DNA of 64,000 nucleotides from contig JABACO010000008.1 of assembly GCA_013339895.1 (NCBI GenBank), forward strand, positions 6,731,262-6,795,261, written 5' to 3'. A model generated the notes under the pieces. It had not been told where the DNA came from. It did no database searches and was given only the letters and a program-made list of their open reading frames with translations. A program made the translations under genes and the position numbers. How positions within the stretch are numbered: position 1 is the stretch's first letter; every line of letters begins with the position of its first letter. Source of the stretch: Ephydatia muelleri (lineage: Eukaryota; Porifera; Demospongiae; Spongillida; Spongillidae). Positions 1-13,200 of the stretch are shown here, in pieces.

Positions 1-195
1 GCCGTCCAGTATAGGTTCCAGACATCCTCTACAGAACAGGTGTCCACACTCCGTCTGCACTGGGTCCCTCATGGCGGAGAGACAGACGGGACACTCGTGT
101 CTCTTGAGAAGACGTATCACAAACTTTGCTGCGTATCCGGACGCATGGCATACTGGTTGACGAGGAGTCTCATCCGTACACGCCACCGTTCTGAG
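1..195 (-). CDS. TRAF-like gene, RING-finger exon (partial, runs off left edge)
   Basis: This is the RING exon of a TRAF-family adaptor or E3 ligase. It reads minus-ward from a 3' splice site (AG at 196-197) in phase 0 for 65 codons to the window edge. The Cys/His ladder includes HECPVCLSAM, the ECGHLFCRGC core and a leading basic stretch. It closely matches the RING exon at 10022-10261, and both have the same splice-site-like TAG just upstream, so the exon structure is shared. The start codon must lie in an upstream exon at higher coordinates, which I could not identify. Zinc-finger, coiled-coil and MATH parts would lie left of the window. Family members bridge receptors to NF-kB/JNK-type signalling; the role here is inferred from homology only. 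Confidence 0.8.
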
Positions 196-716
196 CTAAG
201 GATTTCAGTTACATTATAAATCAACATCACTGCACGGAGGCTAACTGTCAGCATAAAAGCTGGTAGTATTACACTATATGGCTCACCATGTCTTCCAATC
301 ACAGCGAATCAGGATCGCACAAATTTACAGTGAGTTGACATATATATACATGTATATTAAACAATGACGTAATTAGATCTGATTCACCCTGGTGTCACCT
401 GATACATGTATGATCTAAATACGTCTGGCTCCTTTGTCCAACTGTAGTGGTAGCATTGCCATGGCTATGCTGCTATGCTGAAGTAGTTGCGCAATTCAGA
501 CGCACGTAAATACAGACGTACGACCCACGATGGACTGGACATGAGAGAACCTTGTAGACGTGTCTAAGCGCTGAACAAGCCAACTCAGAGCGAGGATAAA
601 TCGCTATGGCAAAAAGAAAGAAATATGAAAGACCTACATGAAGGTTTGGTGCGAATAAGAAACGAAAGGGGATACATTAAAGAGACCATTAAAATAACGT
701 GTTTTGGCCCCTTTCC
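196..716. other. Intergenic or 5' intron, nothing recognised
   Basis: No coding, RNA or repeat structure is supportable. It presumably holds the missing 5' exon or promoter of the TRAF-like gene to the left. Confidence 0.4.
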
Positions 717-1115
717 ACAGGAAAAAGTTAGAAACGTCCAGTCATGGTTTTCGTCGTTTTTAACATAAACTATTCTGGGATTGGTGGTCTAGCGTGGAAA
801 TAGCGTAAAACCAATTAAAACATTCTGGGATTTTAAGCGTCCAGGGTGGGAATATCGTAAAAACCATATGGTCTTGTCCTAGTTTGGTCGAACAAAACAA
901 TGTTGAAGCAATAAATATTCATTGCTTCAACATTATTGCTTCAACATGGTTTTGTTCGACAAACCAGGAAACGACCATATGGTTTTTACGATATTCCCAC
1001 CCTGGACGCTTAATCCCAGGATGGTTTTTACTCTATTTCCACGCTAGACCACCAATCCCAGAGTGGTTTTATGTTAAAAACTACCACGAAAAACAATGAC
1101 TGGACATTTCTAACT
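717..1115. repeat. Fold-back (palindromic) MITE
   Basis: The two halves are near reverse complements around a centre at about 915-930. Ends read CAGGAAAAAGTTAG and, inverted, CTAACTG. It belongs to the same family as 31811-32204 and 59689-60064, recognisable by the shared GAAACGTCCAG terminal block, the GGTCTTGTCCT block and the GTTGAAGCAAT centre. It encodes nothing. A transcript would form one long hairpin. Confidence 0.75.
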
Positions 1116-2137
1116 GCAACTAGCACAATATCTTCTATCTGATAGCAGCAGAGGAGTATTCCATTTGATGCTGGTCTGACATGTGACAGATCATTGTCTG
1201 AGCAACAGGGACAGTTCACAGTGCCAGATGCTGCTATGCACTCTGTGAGGCATTTGGTTCACACCAGTGCACTGCATGTCAATTCTAGTGGCTGTGAAAG
1301 AACGTTAGAATACAGTGCACACTTCAGCTTCTCTAAGACCGACAGGTTGTTCATGCTGGCCAAAGTTGGACTAGGCTCATGCAATAAAGCTGGTGGAGAG
1401 GCAATCTTCTGAAGATGAGCTATTAGTAGTTGTGTCAGGTGCCTGGCAAATGCTTCCTGCTTTTGGCCTTATTGGCACTTGGTGTACAATTAGACAATTT
1501 ACGGTATCACTCTATAATTCTGAAGTGGCTCCTCCTTATAGCCATGAATCGCCAAAAATTCATCATGAATAATCGATATACAAGTTGTGGTTTCATTCGT
1601 ACATGTACATGTTCCTGGTACATAATAATAGGCATGAATTACCCCATAGAGCAAGTACCCTTGTGTTGTAGAGTGTGTGGACAGAGGCTGTGGAAATTCA
1701 AAAGCAAAGCAAAAGATCAGCTATGAATACAATGCATTCACAGCAGATCTGAAAAGAGATAAACACCTCTGGGAGATGATGTCGACACACATCCTGGCTT
1801 GCTACAATGTACTTTATTTGAACAATACAATAATATGATATCATGGTGCGAGAACTTCAGTGCATGTGCGTGGACACATGAAATGGAGACTTATGATTCG
1901 ATGATGATTCGCGGGGGGGGGGGGGGGGGGGGGGGGGGTCGATGGGCAAGTATCTTTTAATATAAATCGCTATACTTATTACATTCCCCCTTTCCCCCCC
2001 CCCCCCCCCCCCCCCCCCCATGCATATCCATACATGGAATTTGGGGAGGGGAGGGGTATAGCGCTGTGGGTTTAAAACATTTCTGTGTATCCCTCCGGAT
2101 GTTGTCTGATGTCCCTTTTATATTAATATCGATAATT
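1116..2137. other. Non-coding stretch with facing poly-G and poly-C runs
   Basis: No gene was recognised. A G run of about 27 (1911-1938) and a C run of about 22 (1997-2018) face each other across roughly 60 bp. They could form a hairpin or G-quadruplex, and their lengths are unreliable in any assembly. Confidence 0.5.
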
Positions 2138-2316
2138 GGGGATAGTTTCCTCGAAAAAGGACCTAACGCATTGAAATGTATGGCTAATTAAAAATTCTCA
2201 GAGCCTTACAACTCCACGATGGATACTCCGATTCTCAGTGCGTAAGAAGCAATGTGTAGAGAACATTTCAGACTTTAGAAAATCGAAGAATTTGAAATCT
2301 TGAAAAAAAAAAACAT
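2138..2316. repeat. MITE fragment, GGGATCGTTTCC-end family
   Basis: It starts GGGATAGTTTCCTCGAAAAAGG and contains the internal block CCGATTCTCAGTGCGTAAG. Both are shared with the better-preserved copies at 19132-19360, 29095-29340 and 49947-50201. The distal end is degenerate. Confidence 0.6.
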
Positions 2317-4022
2317 TTTCCTTTATTGGTAGAAAAGACTCCCATTTTTAGTTGATCGGGTGACATGTTTACGTGCATATATACAAAAATAAAAATTAAC
2401 TTCGAAGGCACACTTACTTTTTAAAATCGTCAAGTCTGATGTACTGCACAAGTCAAGTCCGTCGACGGCTCATAAAGTGATGACGCATCCACAATGCAGG
2501 CTAGCTAAATGAGCCAAGGAAGGTCCACGTATAAAATATAGTAACTGCAGCACTCGCCGGCTGGACCATGCAGAGTTAATGGCTAGAGAAACCACACATA
2601 TCATGCAACTTTATTTTTAGCCGATTTCTGCAGCCATTGGTTGTATAAGCTTGAACTCGTGAAGACATTACTTTTATATACCCGCCTCGCAGTGACGTAA
2701 TAATTCAATAGATGTGCCCATTATTCATGCTTAAAACTGGAGTCCATGTCCAACTTCGAAGTTTAATAATAGCATGCCACGCGGGAAACGAGGGGGAAAT
2801 TGTACTATGCCTGTACATGTACTGTTATAAGATTTTAGTACAGTGCCAGCTGTATAGGGGTTTTAGATAAAGAACTGATTGTCATAACAACTGTGTTGCA
2901 GCCCATGCATGCCCCACGTCAAATCGCGTCACACACGGATGTGACGTCATAACGTTTCAACTTTTACCATATATATTAGCTATTAGGTAATACCCGGATA
3001 TCTAAATATAGTCTGTTGCACAGGCACGGACGGGGGTTGCAAAGCGGTATGGAGTACACTCAGAGGTCAACAATGGCTTCACAGAGAAGTCAGCATTGCA
3101 TGGAAAACTGCATGCGTGCTCGTTCTGGGAGAAGGCAGGTATCAGTACTGCAGTACCCCGGATATCAAGTGTGAGTAAAATATGAGGATCTAGGGTACAG
3201 TGTTGCGGTAAGTAGTCGCATTGCAGTATAGTCACAAAGTGCACACATGCAGCAGAAAATGCTTTAATGTCACTAGCTAATGTTTCAGTGTACGTGCTGT
3301 CCGATCGTTAGCTTTTCAGACACCAAATAACCTTCGAAACAGAAACTCTTAATTTGTGTACGTCATCTTTTTGCAACCAGCAAAGCGAACGGACCGTTAC
3401 TTGCGGTGTGGTGCCACAGCTCACGATTAGAAGCAACTGTGACTCAACTTCAAGTCATGCACAGATATTTATTGTAACAATTATGTCGCGTCGTAATAGT
3501 TTGTTAGTGTTATTATTAGCGTCCAATATTCGCTGTCATGTTTAGCTCCATCATCAAGTCACATGCATGTAATACAGTCTTGCGTCATTCACTGCAACTA
3601 CTGTTCTAATAATACGCATAACTGCTAGCACGCGTAAAATTACGTCAAACAAAAATCTGGGGACCGGATGCCTGCCTGTCGTTCCAGGATTTCCCTATAA
3701 TCCACCGAGGTCATACATTTGAATACCGCGCTGTTTCATGTTAGGGATTCTTTAGACAGTGTTGCGACTGGGAGTGGTATGTTGCTGACATCATCAGCCG
3801 TCACAAATGAAATTTCGAGTCCCCAATGCAGACGTACAAGTAAATGTCCACAATTAGTCTTAAAATAATCAGGCCCGGCCCGAGTAGACTACAACCATAG
3901 ATAGGTGACCAGGAGTGACATAAAGTCAACCTCATGCAGCTACTTCAGATTGAATAGAATGGACCAGTCCAAATGGATTTTTCACAAATATTCAAGCTAG
4001 TATTACAGCGGGTCACATTACA
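2317..4022. other. Non-coding, nothing recognised
   Basis: AT-rich unique sequence. Short open frames at 3002-3244 (minus) and 3354-3545 (plus) have no recognisable similarity, and I do not call them genes. Confidence 0.4.
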
Positions 4023-5700
4023 CAGTGGTTTAGGACCAGGACATCATGCTAGGAAAGGATTTTTGATTTTAAGTAGACAAACTATTGTGTTACAACAAAC
4101 ACCCCAAAGTATCACAATATTAAATCAAACTGTAAAGATTCACAAAATGTAAGAGCCACGAGAAGGGAAAGCATTAATCATGCCATTTGCCAACCTAACT
4201 TAAAAACACGAGCTAGTGATGTATCAGACAGTACTGAGTCAAGTATAAAGGAATGTGTAGATAGAGCTTTTTAATGATGCTTGATTTATGACATCATCAT
4301 GAATTCTGCTAAAGATATTTGTTTATTTGTGGTCCAAAACGGCGCCATTTTTACACACAAATCTACTGTACATTCATTGCTCAATGAAGCTAGAGCGTTG
4401 CATACATTATTGTGCGTTTAAATACTTTCACCTATCAATGGCCCTTAGTATAATACTCGCCGAATCTTGCCGATTCTAAAACCCATCAAACAAAACACTT
4501 CTCAACTTAATGATACTCTCGAGCTATTTTGCGCTAAAATTTTAATAATGCCGATTAATAAACGAAATTAAGAGGCTGGGGACTATTACAGCTACTACGG
4601 AACGAATGTGTTAATGAGCTTTTGTGCTCTCTGTATTTTGTTCTTTGTGATGCGCAGGCTGGTCTTTGGTAGAAATGAGGGCGCTGTGTGCACGGGCGCT
4701 ATTGTATTTCGTCACGCATGCTTATATAACGATTTGAACGTCCCCTTTTGTATGTTATTCAGCGATTCCAGCGAGCTATTTCTGTTTATCCTTTGCGAGT
4801 TTTTTTTTTGTTCTGATCTTTGCCGAACGTGCGAGCGATGCGAGAGTCTATGTCATGGCGGAAAAAAGAAGCGTAACGAATTTAGATATTTAAGAAGGTA
4901 CGTAAAGGTTTTCAAAGCTGATGCTGATGCAGCCAGACATTTATGACCGACGAAGCCCAGCTGGTGGTAACGAGTGATGCACAGGTACATGTAAAACGAT
5001 GGTCCTAATAAGATACGGACACTGAGGAAGAAGTGGGCAAAGAAGTGGGGCACAATTGAGTAAAGCTGGAAGGAAGAGAAGACAAAGCAAGCCTTTTTAG
5101 CATATCAACAACAACCATTTCATGAACAAGAAAGCAGTGATCCCAGTGTATTGAATCCAACATCCCCACCACTACAACCATCGGATATGGAGGAGAATAG
5201 TCCCATGGATTCAAATCATGTAAAGTCAATCACTCCACTAGATCAGCTGAGTCCTCGCCATTCTCGAGGAGGACAGATGCAATTATGGCTCTAGTCAGAG
5301 AAGAAGCTTAATATCAACCATCATTAACCCACAAGTTGAGCGTGCAGATAGCTGATCTGAGGTTGAGCAAATTGAAGATGAAAAGGCTTCTACATCATTG
5401 CAAGATTAACTGAATCTTGAATTGTTCGGCTTGATTTTAATTAACTATTGTGCAATGATTATTTCACAATAGTTACAATATCGATTATTATATGCTTAGA
5501 TTATACAAATGTACTATTAAACCTATCAGTTAACTACGATTAAAAATTGATTGTTTTGACTTGATTTAGTTAATTAACAATAATCAGTATCATGATTTAT
5601 TTAACACCACCTTCTTTTAAACAAGTATACAAACAATTTGGTTATATTGTTTGTACAGTAATTTGAAAATGTCCTGGTCACCTATGGTTTTAAACCACTG
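4023..5700. mobile_element. Possible degenerate hAT-like DNA element
   Basis: The ends are loosely inverted. The left begins CAGTGGTTTA followed by ACCAGGACAT; the right, inverted, gives CAGTGGTTTAAAACC followed by ACCAGGACAT. CAGTGGTTT-type ends are typical of hAT elements. Short coding-like pieces lie inside on the plus strand (a MAEKRSVTNLD start at about 4855 and a Ser/Pro-rich stretch at about 5110-5290), broken by stops. No clear 8-bp target duplication was found, so the call is weak. Confidence 0.3.
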
Positions 5701-6785
5701 TGCATTAGTATCACGTCTACATGCAAGGTCCAATCGGGACTCGCACTCATACATGTAATATACTACTAGAATGCGGTCTGAAAATTTGGCAATCATTTTT
5801 CTGAATCTGTATCACTTCTCATGAAGCATCTTGTGAAGAGTGCCACTTCACAAAGTACACTTTCAATGACATAAACTAACCGTACCCATTCAACAAACAA
5901 AAGTCTTTCAAAAGCCAGAAGCTTGGTTATCAGATGAATATAGTGGTGCTGTTTGGTCTCTCAGTGAAGTAACCTACCAAACAATTGCCCATTTTTTTAT
6001 TGCACTCATTCTAATATGGTCTAAGTTTGTCTTTGCCTATTAGACTTGATCCTGCTTTTGTCTTTTTTTGTTTTCTCTGTATTTTATTATTTGGTCAATT
6101 TTTTAAACTATAATTATAAATATACACTAAGTAATCTTAATGCACCAATAACATAATCTGATAAAATTGTCTAGAGATCACCCTCATCAGAGTGAGGAAT
6201 AAAGTTCAAAGGTTGCCATGGACTTGAGTGTACAGGTTGTGGATAGCTAGGCGAGATGCACTACACTGTTGAGCCTCCTTGCCCCAGCCCACGACCCGTA
6301 ATACTCCACCACCCACCCCAACTCAGCGCATTTGTATCATTGGCAGTGTGCTTTCTCAGCTCAGCTGGAAGCAGGTGCAGGGCGGGGCTCAGCACTCTCC
6401 CAGTCAAGACCGGCAGATATTCTAGGACTGGGATTGAGAAACGCCAGCTGCCTTTGACATCTCACTGCTAAACTCAAATATTTTGTTTGCAGCGAGAGCA
6501 ATAGCAGGTGGCAGCATCAGAGGTACCTGGACCGACAAATGTGCATTGTGGAAGGATGCCACCGAGATATCTCAAAAGTTTATTATGTAATGAAAACCAT
6601 ATGATTAGCTAAAATGAAATATACCATGTTTCATCAACTGGTGAGGATTTTCTATCTGGTCCTTTAATTCATGTAGAATTGAGCACTGTGCAGCAGCTGT
6701 CTCAGCATGTCCAAGCTTGCTTAGCATACCCATTTCTTAATTCTAAAATGTACATAGCATGCCTGTACAAATGGTGAGAGTATGT
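5701..6785. other. Non-coding with a dispersed repeat at 6360-6515
   Basis: The part around 6360-6515 resembles 32840-32990 and its duplicate at about 60740-60880. Shared blocks are GGACTGGGAT, GCCAGCTGC and CAAATATTTT. No other feature is supportable. Confidence 0.45.
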
Positions 6786-9700
6786 TTATTTGAGTAGGAA
6801 GGAGTCATCAATGCTAGTATCTACAACGGTTCTTAAGAAGATGCAGTCATCCTCACAAATCCTCCATTCAACAGCTGTTCCTGACGAATGAACATTGGAC
6901 ATCCTGATGCTACATTCATCTCCTTCTGAGTTGGTCTCTGAAATGAGTTGGATTGTGGATCTGGACGAAAAGTGTCAGTGACATGCTTCTTGCCAGCCTG
7001 GTTTATGATGGTCAAAGTCACCTTCTGTTTGAAGGGCCATGGCAACAGAGCATCAAAGGGACCCTTCATCACCACAAAGAAGAAGCTGAGATGAGTACCC
7101 TTCCCATCCCATCTCCATTCAGGGTACACCCTTGCACACATCTTGTAGCCATGTCTGCTGGTGTAGAAAGGGATGGAGTACAGAGACATGGTCACTCCAT
7201 CCATTTGCCTCTTTCATTCTTCTAGCGAAGTCATCAATCTTCCACAGAAGGACACCATTGTAGGTTGCTCTCTCAAGAAGCTGTAGTCTGAGCTCTTGGT
7301 CCAGACAGCTACTAAGACAATCGATCCAATCCATGTTCTAGCTCAGTAGTTTTCACTGAAATATTTCCAATTCTCTCCAGATGTGATCAGTGCTTCCAGC
7401 TCCAAGAGGTGAGAAATGACTTGCTAATGTGATTGCCTCCTTATGCTCATTTGACTTCTGAACAGCAACTATCATGTTAGTCAAATCTCTCTGAAGTTTG
7501 TTCATTTTTTCATGTACTGAAGTGATTTGTGCACCAAAATCTGTACGTCCAGTTGTAATGTTCTGTCGATCATATTCATTTTCAAATCTCTGTTTCAGGC
7601 CCTCTAGTAGAACCAATACTGAACTCATCTGATTCTCTACAGCTGACACACGGATACTTAGGTGTTCAGTGGTTTCAATGATCTTGTCAACTTGGCCCTT
7701 CATGACAGCTGAATAGTCTGCTTGCAAGTAAGTGTGCTGGATTTGGTACTCATTAAAGTGCAAGGGCATCTTCTTTCTTTCAGTCTGAAATTATTAAAAG
7801 CCAATTTATAGGTTAATTTAAAGTCCAAAGCAGTAATGGTACTTTAAGCAAGCATAGAGTCCAGGTCCAGTATTCATACAGTACACAAGTTATGGATGGC
7901 ATGAAACTTTAACTTTAAAGAACATTAACATTTTGATATGATCGTCTCATATTTCTATGTTGGGGAGCAGGGGGAGTGGGAGAGGGATGCAGGATCGTTT
8001 TACATCACGTGAAAAATTCCATGTACTAAAAACACCCACCCCACTCCTAAATTGGCCTGCGTCTTATTGCAGTTCTGGAAATCTCTTTAATTGGCCAGTT
8101 CTGCTGAACATCAAATACTTTGTATCACAATCAATTTTGTTTGACACTGTCCTGTCCATAGAGTTGTTTATGATAACACATGTATGCAGTGAAGATAGTG
8201 GGTTTTAAAAGTTTGCAAACTACATGTATCAATGTAGCTATGCATTCAGGCCTAATTTATTGACATGTACAAACCCAGGCAGACATTAAAAGTTTGGCAA
8301 GTTCCCAATGCACCGTTACAGCAATAATTGCCAATCATTCAAGCTAATAAGAGTACGGGCATGTCGAGGGACACAGTGGGGTAAAGGGGGTTTCCCCACC
8401 TCTACCAACATTGGTCATTGGACTAAGTGCAAAGGATTGGGACTTAAAGTATGCACGTTTTGAGTTGAACTGATGAGTTACATTTGCATCATGACAAGGT
8501 GGTCAAAACACTCTATACTTTTTCTTGATTGTAAAAATTATTGAGATCGTGAACCAACCAACCCCCTCCCCCAACGGACACCTCCCCTTCCATGTAACTT
8601 AAAACATTTTAAGACCTCCCCCCCCCTCCCCCCTTGCACCAGTGATGTGTAACTACTTACCACAAAGGTACATCCATACTGTTTGAATGGACATGGTACC
8701 TCAGCCAATGGACAATCCCCAGTCCTAGGATTGAGGTGGGCTTCAAGCTGAAGGAAAGAGGTCAGAATGGCATAGCAGCTTGTACCACATGTGTGAGCAT
8801 CTAGCAGCTTACTTGTTGTAGTGTGAACTGAGGCCCAGGAACACAACAATTAGGACATGATCTCAAATGTTGTGGACACACATTTTTAATGTGGGCCTGC
8901 ATTAAGAAATTAATATAGTTTTTGCCTCTATACCATTCATTGTCGTGTTGATAATGCATGTTCTTTATTTTCCATCAGCCTAATTGTTACCTCAAGTTGT
9001 CCCACAGGAATCATCTGATTACAGAACTGACACTGCACTGGTCTCATAGGACACTCTTTGGTTTGATGGACAGAGAAAGTCCTATTCTGAACGTTTAGTC
9101 CACACTGTCTACACAAAACATCACTATATTCACATCCTTGAGAGTGGTTCTATAAGTATGAAAGAAAATAGTAATAATATTCGTGTAAAATTAAAATATG
9201 CTCACATCTAATTCCTTTAACGGTCCAATCCAAGGGCAGCCATTTTTGGAGGCATCACAATACACGTCCAAGGAAAGAATCTCTCTTTTACATGCATTGT
9301 CTGGGAATACCTACATGTACGTAAAGCATAACTGAAATGCAAACGAAAGTATAGAAAGTGGTTACATTTGAATGACAATATGAACTAGTTCTTACAAATG
9401 CTAGCCAGGGTAAATTGTGGGACAACTCCCCCCCTCCCCCCCCTCCGTCCTTCCGACCCTTTTTTTATTTAGAGTAGGAAAAGGAACTTACCTTCACTGT
9501 ACCATGTGACTGTGACCACTCCTCTATACTGTGAACTATTCCTTTGACCCCTGTACCCTGTACCCTGTACCGTTAATTGACCCTGTACCGTCTATTCATT
9601 TGACCCCTGTACCTGTACCCTGTACCGTTAATTGACCCTGTACCGTCTATTCATTTGACCCTGTATCATCTATTAATCTGACCCTTGTACCGTACAGTAT

Positions 9701-10261
9701 TCAATTGACCCCTCCAAGTCTAGTACTCAATTTAGATTCTTGGGGGTAGACACACATTTTCACTCATTCCCCAGCCGAGCCAAGCGTTATACATCACAAA
9801 GTGTGCGTCTCCGGTTCAATATCTGAACACATGTACATGTATGTAGGACATCATACGATGCAAAAAAAATACAAGCCGGTGAGGTAAATAAAAGATTAGT
9901 AATGACGTCTTTTTTAATACTTTGTGCTGTACTTGCTGCTATCATAACTACGCTCGCGATCGATGACGCCAAGCTCACAAAGAAGGCTCACAATATGCAT
10001 GATATGCTCACAGTCCCTTACTTCAGCTCTAGAGATGGCGGTTTTGTCAAGCGGGCAGAGAGGGTTAGGACCGTCCAGTATAGGTTCCAGACATCCTCTA
10101 CAGAAGAGGTGTCCACACTCGGTCTGCACTGGGTTCCTCATGGCGGAGAGACAGATGGGACACTCGTGCCTCTTCAGAAGTTGTGTCACAAACTTTACTG
10201 CGTACCCAGACACATGGCATACTGGTTGGGAAAGAGCCTCTGTGGACGTCGCCTGTTTGAG
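6786..10261 (-). pseudogene. TRAF-like gene (RING, TRAF zinc fingers, coiled coil, MATH), frame-broken MATH end
   Basis: Exons in transcript order, all phase 0: 10022-10261 (RING, HECPICLSAM, donor GAA|GTAAGG), 9206-9310 (TRAF zinc finger, FPDNACKREI), 8991-9149 (zinc fingers, CRQCGLNVQ), 8661-8747 (CPFKQYGCTF), then 6786-7784 (last zinc ligands, coiled coil, MATH). The order RING, zinc fingers, coiled coil, TRAF-C/MATH is that of TRAF4/TRAF6-type adaptors. The MATH part reads NGVLLWKIDDF then SLYSIPFYTSRHGYK, close to human TRAF4. Against the paralog at 14897 the last exon has at least four frame changes: near 7360-7320, near 7200, a self-correcting pair at about 7135/7105, and near 6860. 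It is either a decayed copy or the assembly has indels. The 5' start exon was not found. Confidence 0.8.
9540..9700. repeat. Short tandem repeat based on CCCTGTACC
   Basis: About 60 bp with CCCTGTACCGTTAATTGACC and TCTATTCATTTGACC is repeated more than twice in the intron between the RING and first zinc-finger exons of the TRAF-like gene. Confidence 0.6.
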
Positions 10262-13200
10262 CTATATGGATTTGCAGTTGTGTAACGATTAATCTCTCGC
10301 ACGTGCTAAACGGGATGAATGCATACAAACTGGCAGTTACTAAGAGCATATCCTATATGAAGCTCACCATGCTTTCTAATCGCAGTGATACGAGTTATCA
10401 GTAGCGGCCTACAGCCTACAGCAGTCGCCAATCTATTATATATCAATTTTGAACGACGATGAATTTAATTAGGTCACGTGCTCATTAGAATGCGTGTATA
10501 CGCGTAAGCAGAGATGAATTTTCTCGAAGAATCTCTTACCTTCTATATAAGTTGTTATTGAGTAATTACCATATATCTTAATATCAGTGCTAGGCCATTG
10601 TGTCACTTGTAACGTCAGGCCGGTGACATACCCACTGGTTAATAGACGACTCGACCTATTGTGCATGCTCTGGCCTAAGCTGAAAGCGTACTAAACTGCT
10701 AAGCATTCCACAAAGACTAGTCGGCCACTGAAATAGCAGCACTGCTGATAGCCATACGCTTCTGTGACAAAGTGACGGACAAATCAAAGACGGAACCACA
10801 TGTGGTGACTTTTCTTGGATTATTGTTATTTATTATTGTGGTGAATAACTTGAGCACAGAACTTGAATACGCAGTGACACAAAAACATGACACACCCAAA
10901 GCCATCTCTAACGTTAAATACAATGATGATAATTTTTGGAGGGTGAAGGGAAAGGGGTGTATCAGCGTGGACACATGTTTCCCAATCCTGAGTATCACTC
11001 CCGACGTTGCCTGGTGTGAATATTCTATTTGGAGTGATCTGATGCACTTTAGTACCCTATAATAGCCAGCTGCATTATCGTAGATTGCCGACTCTTAACA
11101 CCATGCCAGTAAAAACTATTATTGTACTCTCGCTCAATACAAACATCAGTTTAGTGATCATCTACTGTACATGGCTGTACTGTTTACATAGCCGGTGGAA
11201 TTGACACTACTACGCGATTATCCAATTCATGACTATATCTGTACATGTACATGTGAACCATAAATGGATGCATTCACGCACGAAATGCCGCTCTGTCAAC
11301 TACAGTAGCTGTATAATCATTCTACATGAATTGGATAATCGCGTATGTGTCGGGCAATGCATTTGATGCGATTCTATAGAATCGCATCAAATGCATTGCC
11401 CGACACATACATGTATATGCCCACTCACTGCACACAAGTATTAAAAGACCTGCAGGACTTCATAGAGATCGTGAAATGTACAGAATGGCTCATCTGAAAG
11501 CAACTGGCCTGCATGGATGTCCAATCCATGCACGGTGATGATCACTAGTCTATACGTGCATGCATGTGGTATCCCCAGAAACATCCCCTCCCACCCCCCC
11601 CCCCCTTCTTCTTCCTTTCTATGCCGTTTATATTGTCACTGAACACTAATCGTATATATACAGTAATCGTTTAGAGCTACATGTATACGTCTTTAATTAC
11701 TCAAATGGCTGCATGGCTTTGTACTCCCCTGTATCTTGCAGAGGCTCACACTAAGAGGACATGCATGTATATACATATACGTACAAAATGTTATAAGGCA
11801 TGCACATGAACTTCAAACGTCATCATTTATAGACCAGGTCAACTCGTTCGATGATGGCGCGCCCAACCTACCTTTGGCTATATGGTTCACGGCAATGATC
11901 TCACGTGATCAATGGCATCCGTTGGCTGACGATTTGGGGGATTTCAGCTCTGTACTTTCAGCATCTAACGTCCTACCACAGATATCTGAAAGAGTCAAAA
12001 ACGTTGGAATTGGTACTATGGGCATTGATTTAAATTTGAATCGGCATCGCCAGTACCTCGTGATTGCCTTTTCAATGCATTTTGCCGTTTGGAGTCATAG
12101 AAATGACTTGCACTACTAACCTAACTCCACTGTGTAAACCTGGGATCGTATAGACAGCTTTTATATACCTAGCTCATCAGTGCGCAGTGACGTAATATTT
12201 GATTCTTGTATTATGGTTGTGTTTTTATTGCTATTTTTTTTAAACCAACTCGTATTTCACAACTGCGTGGTTCGTGCCGAGTCGCTGCATTGACGGGGAT
12301 GTGCTTTGGATATACGGAAACTATAGTTTGTTATTTACTGATACCTAAATAGGTCAGGCTTACGTGGGCTATGATTACATAACCGGCGGAAGTGATGACG
12401 CCTATTTATATTGGCTACATAATACATGAATATCACGCATGCTGACTAATGTTGAGTATCGAATTTCCGATCATATACGTGAGGCCTTGACGAACCGATA
12501 TTGTACAGAAAAAGCGTACGTGTATGTGAGCATTACATCCATAAGCACTAGCTTAATTAACATGTCTCTAAGACTACACACCACCTCGTGTCCACCGCCT
12601 ACTATTGTAGGAGCATCTGAACCCACAGTTGGTCCTTATACCAACCAAACCACGTGTACGTGTACGCAAAAAGAAATTAATTTATTCAATTTTTATGCCA
12701 TTAAAATTTTTTATTTTATTTTATTCGGTACCCCAGGGTACGGTCAACCGTTTCTATTATGATGTCAATACTTACTGTGCTAGCTCCAGTACTTCGCACT
12801 ACCCCAACTCTCTGGTTGCCATAGCACGTGAGCTGGGCTTGCTGCTGAGATACTGGTGGGTCTTGGATGAAGACTGGGAGGTGCATGCATGAGGTCATGT
12901 CGGATGGAGGGAGGGAGAGGGGAAGAGAATTCATTGGTGGAGAAGGAAGGAGGATGGAAGAGGGTAAGGGCTTAGGGCGGAGAGGTTGATATTGGTGATA
13001 CTTTGTACCACTGCTGATTTGTTTCAGCCTGAACCAAATATTATCTGATGTGACCAATATGCTCCCATCTGTGAGCGAAGTTATATATATTGACTGTCCT
13101 GCTAATAATGCATCTTTAAAAATCAAAAATCAGATCATGCCTAAGAGTATCGTGTGGTGGCACTAAAATGTGTAGAGGTGGCACACTTCTCACTGCTGCG

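Noticed and set aside
6953-7225. Plus-strand ORFs opposite the MATH exons (also 15065-15397)
   Set aside because: They are shadows of the conserved minus-strand coding exons.
10772-11062. 96-residue plus-strand ORF with one hydrophobic segment
   Set aside because: No family match, conserved copy or splice evidence.
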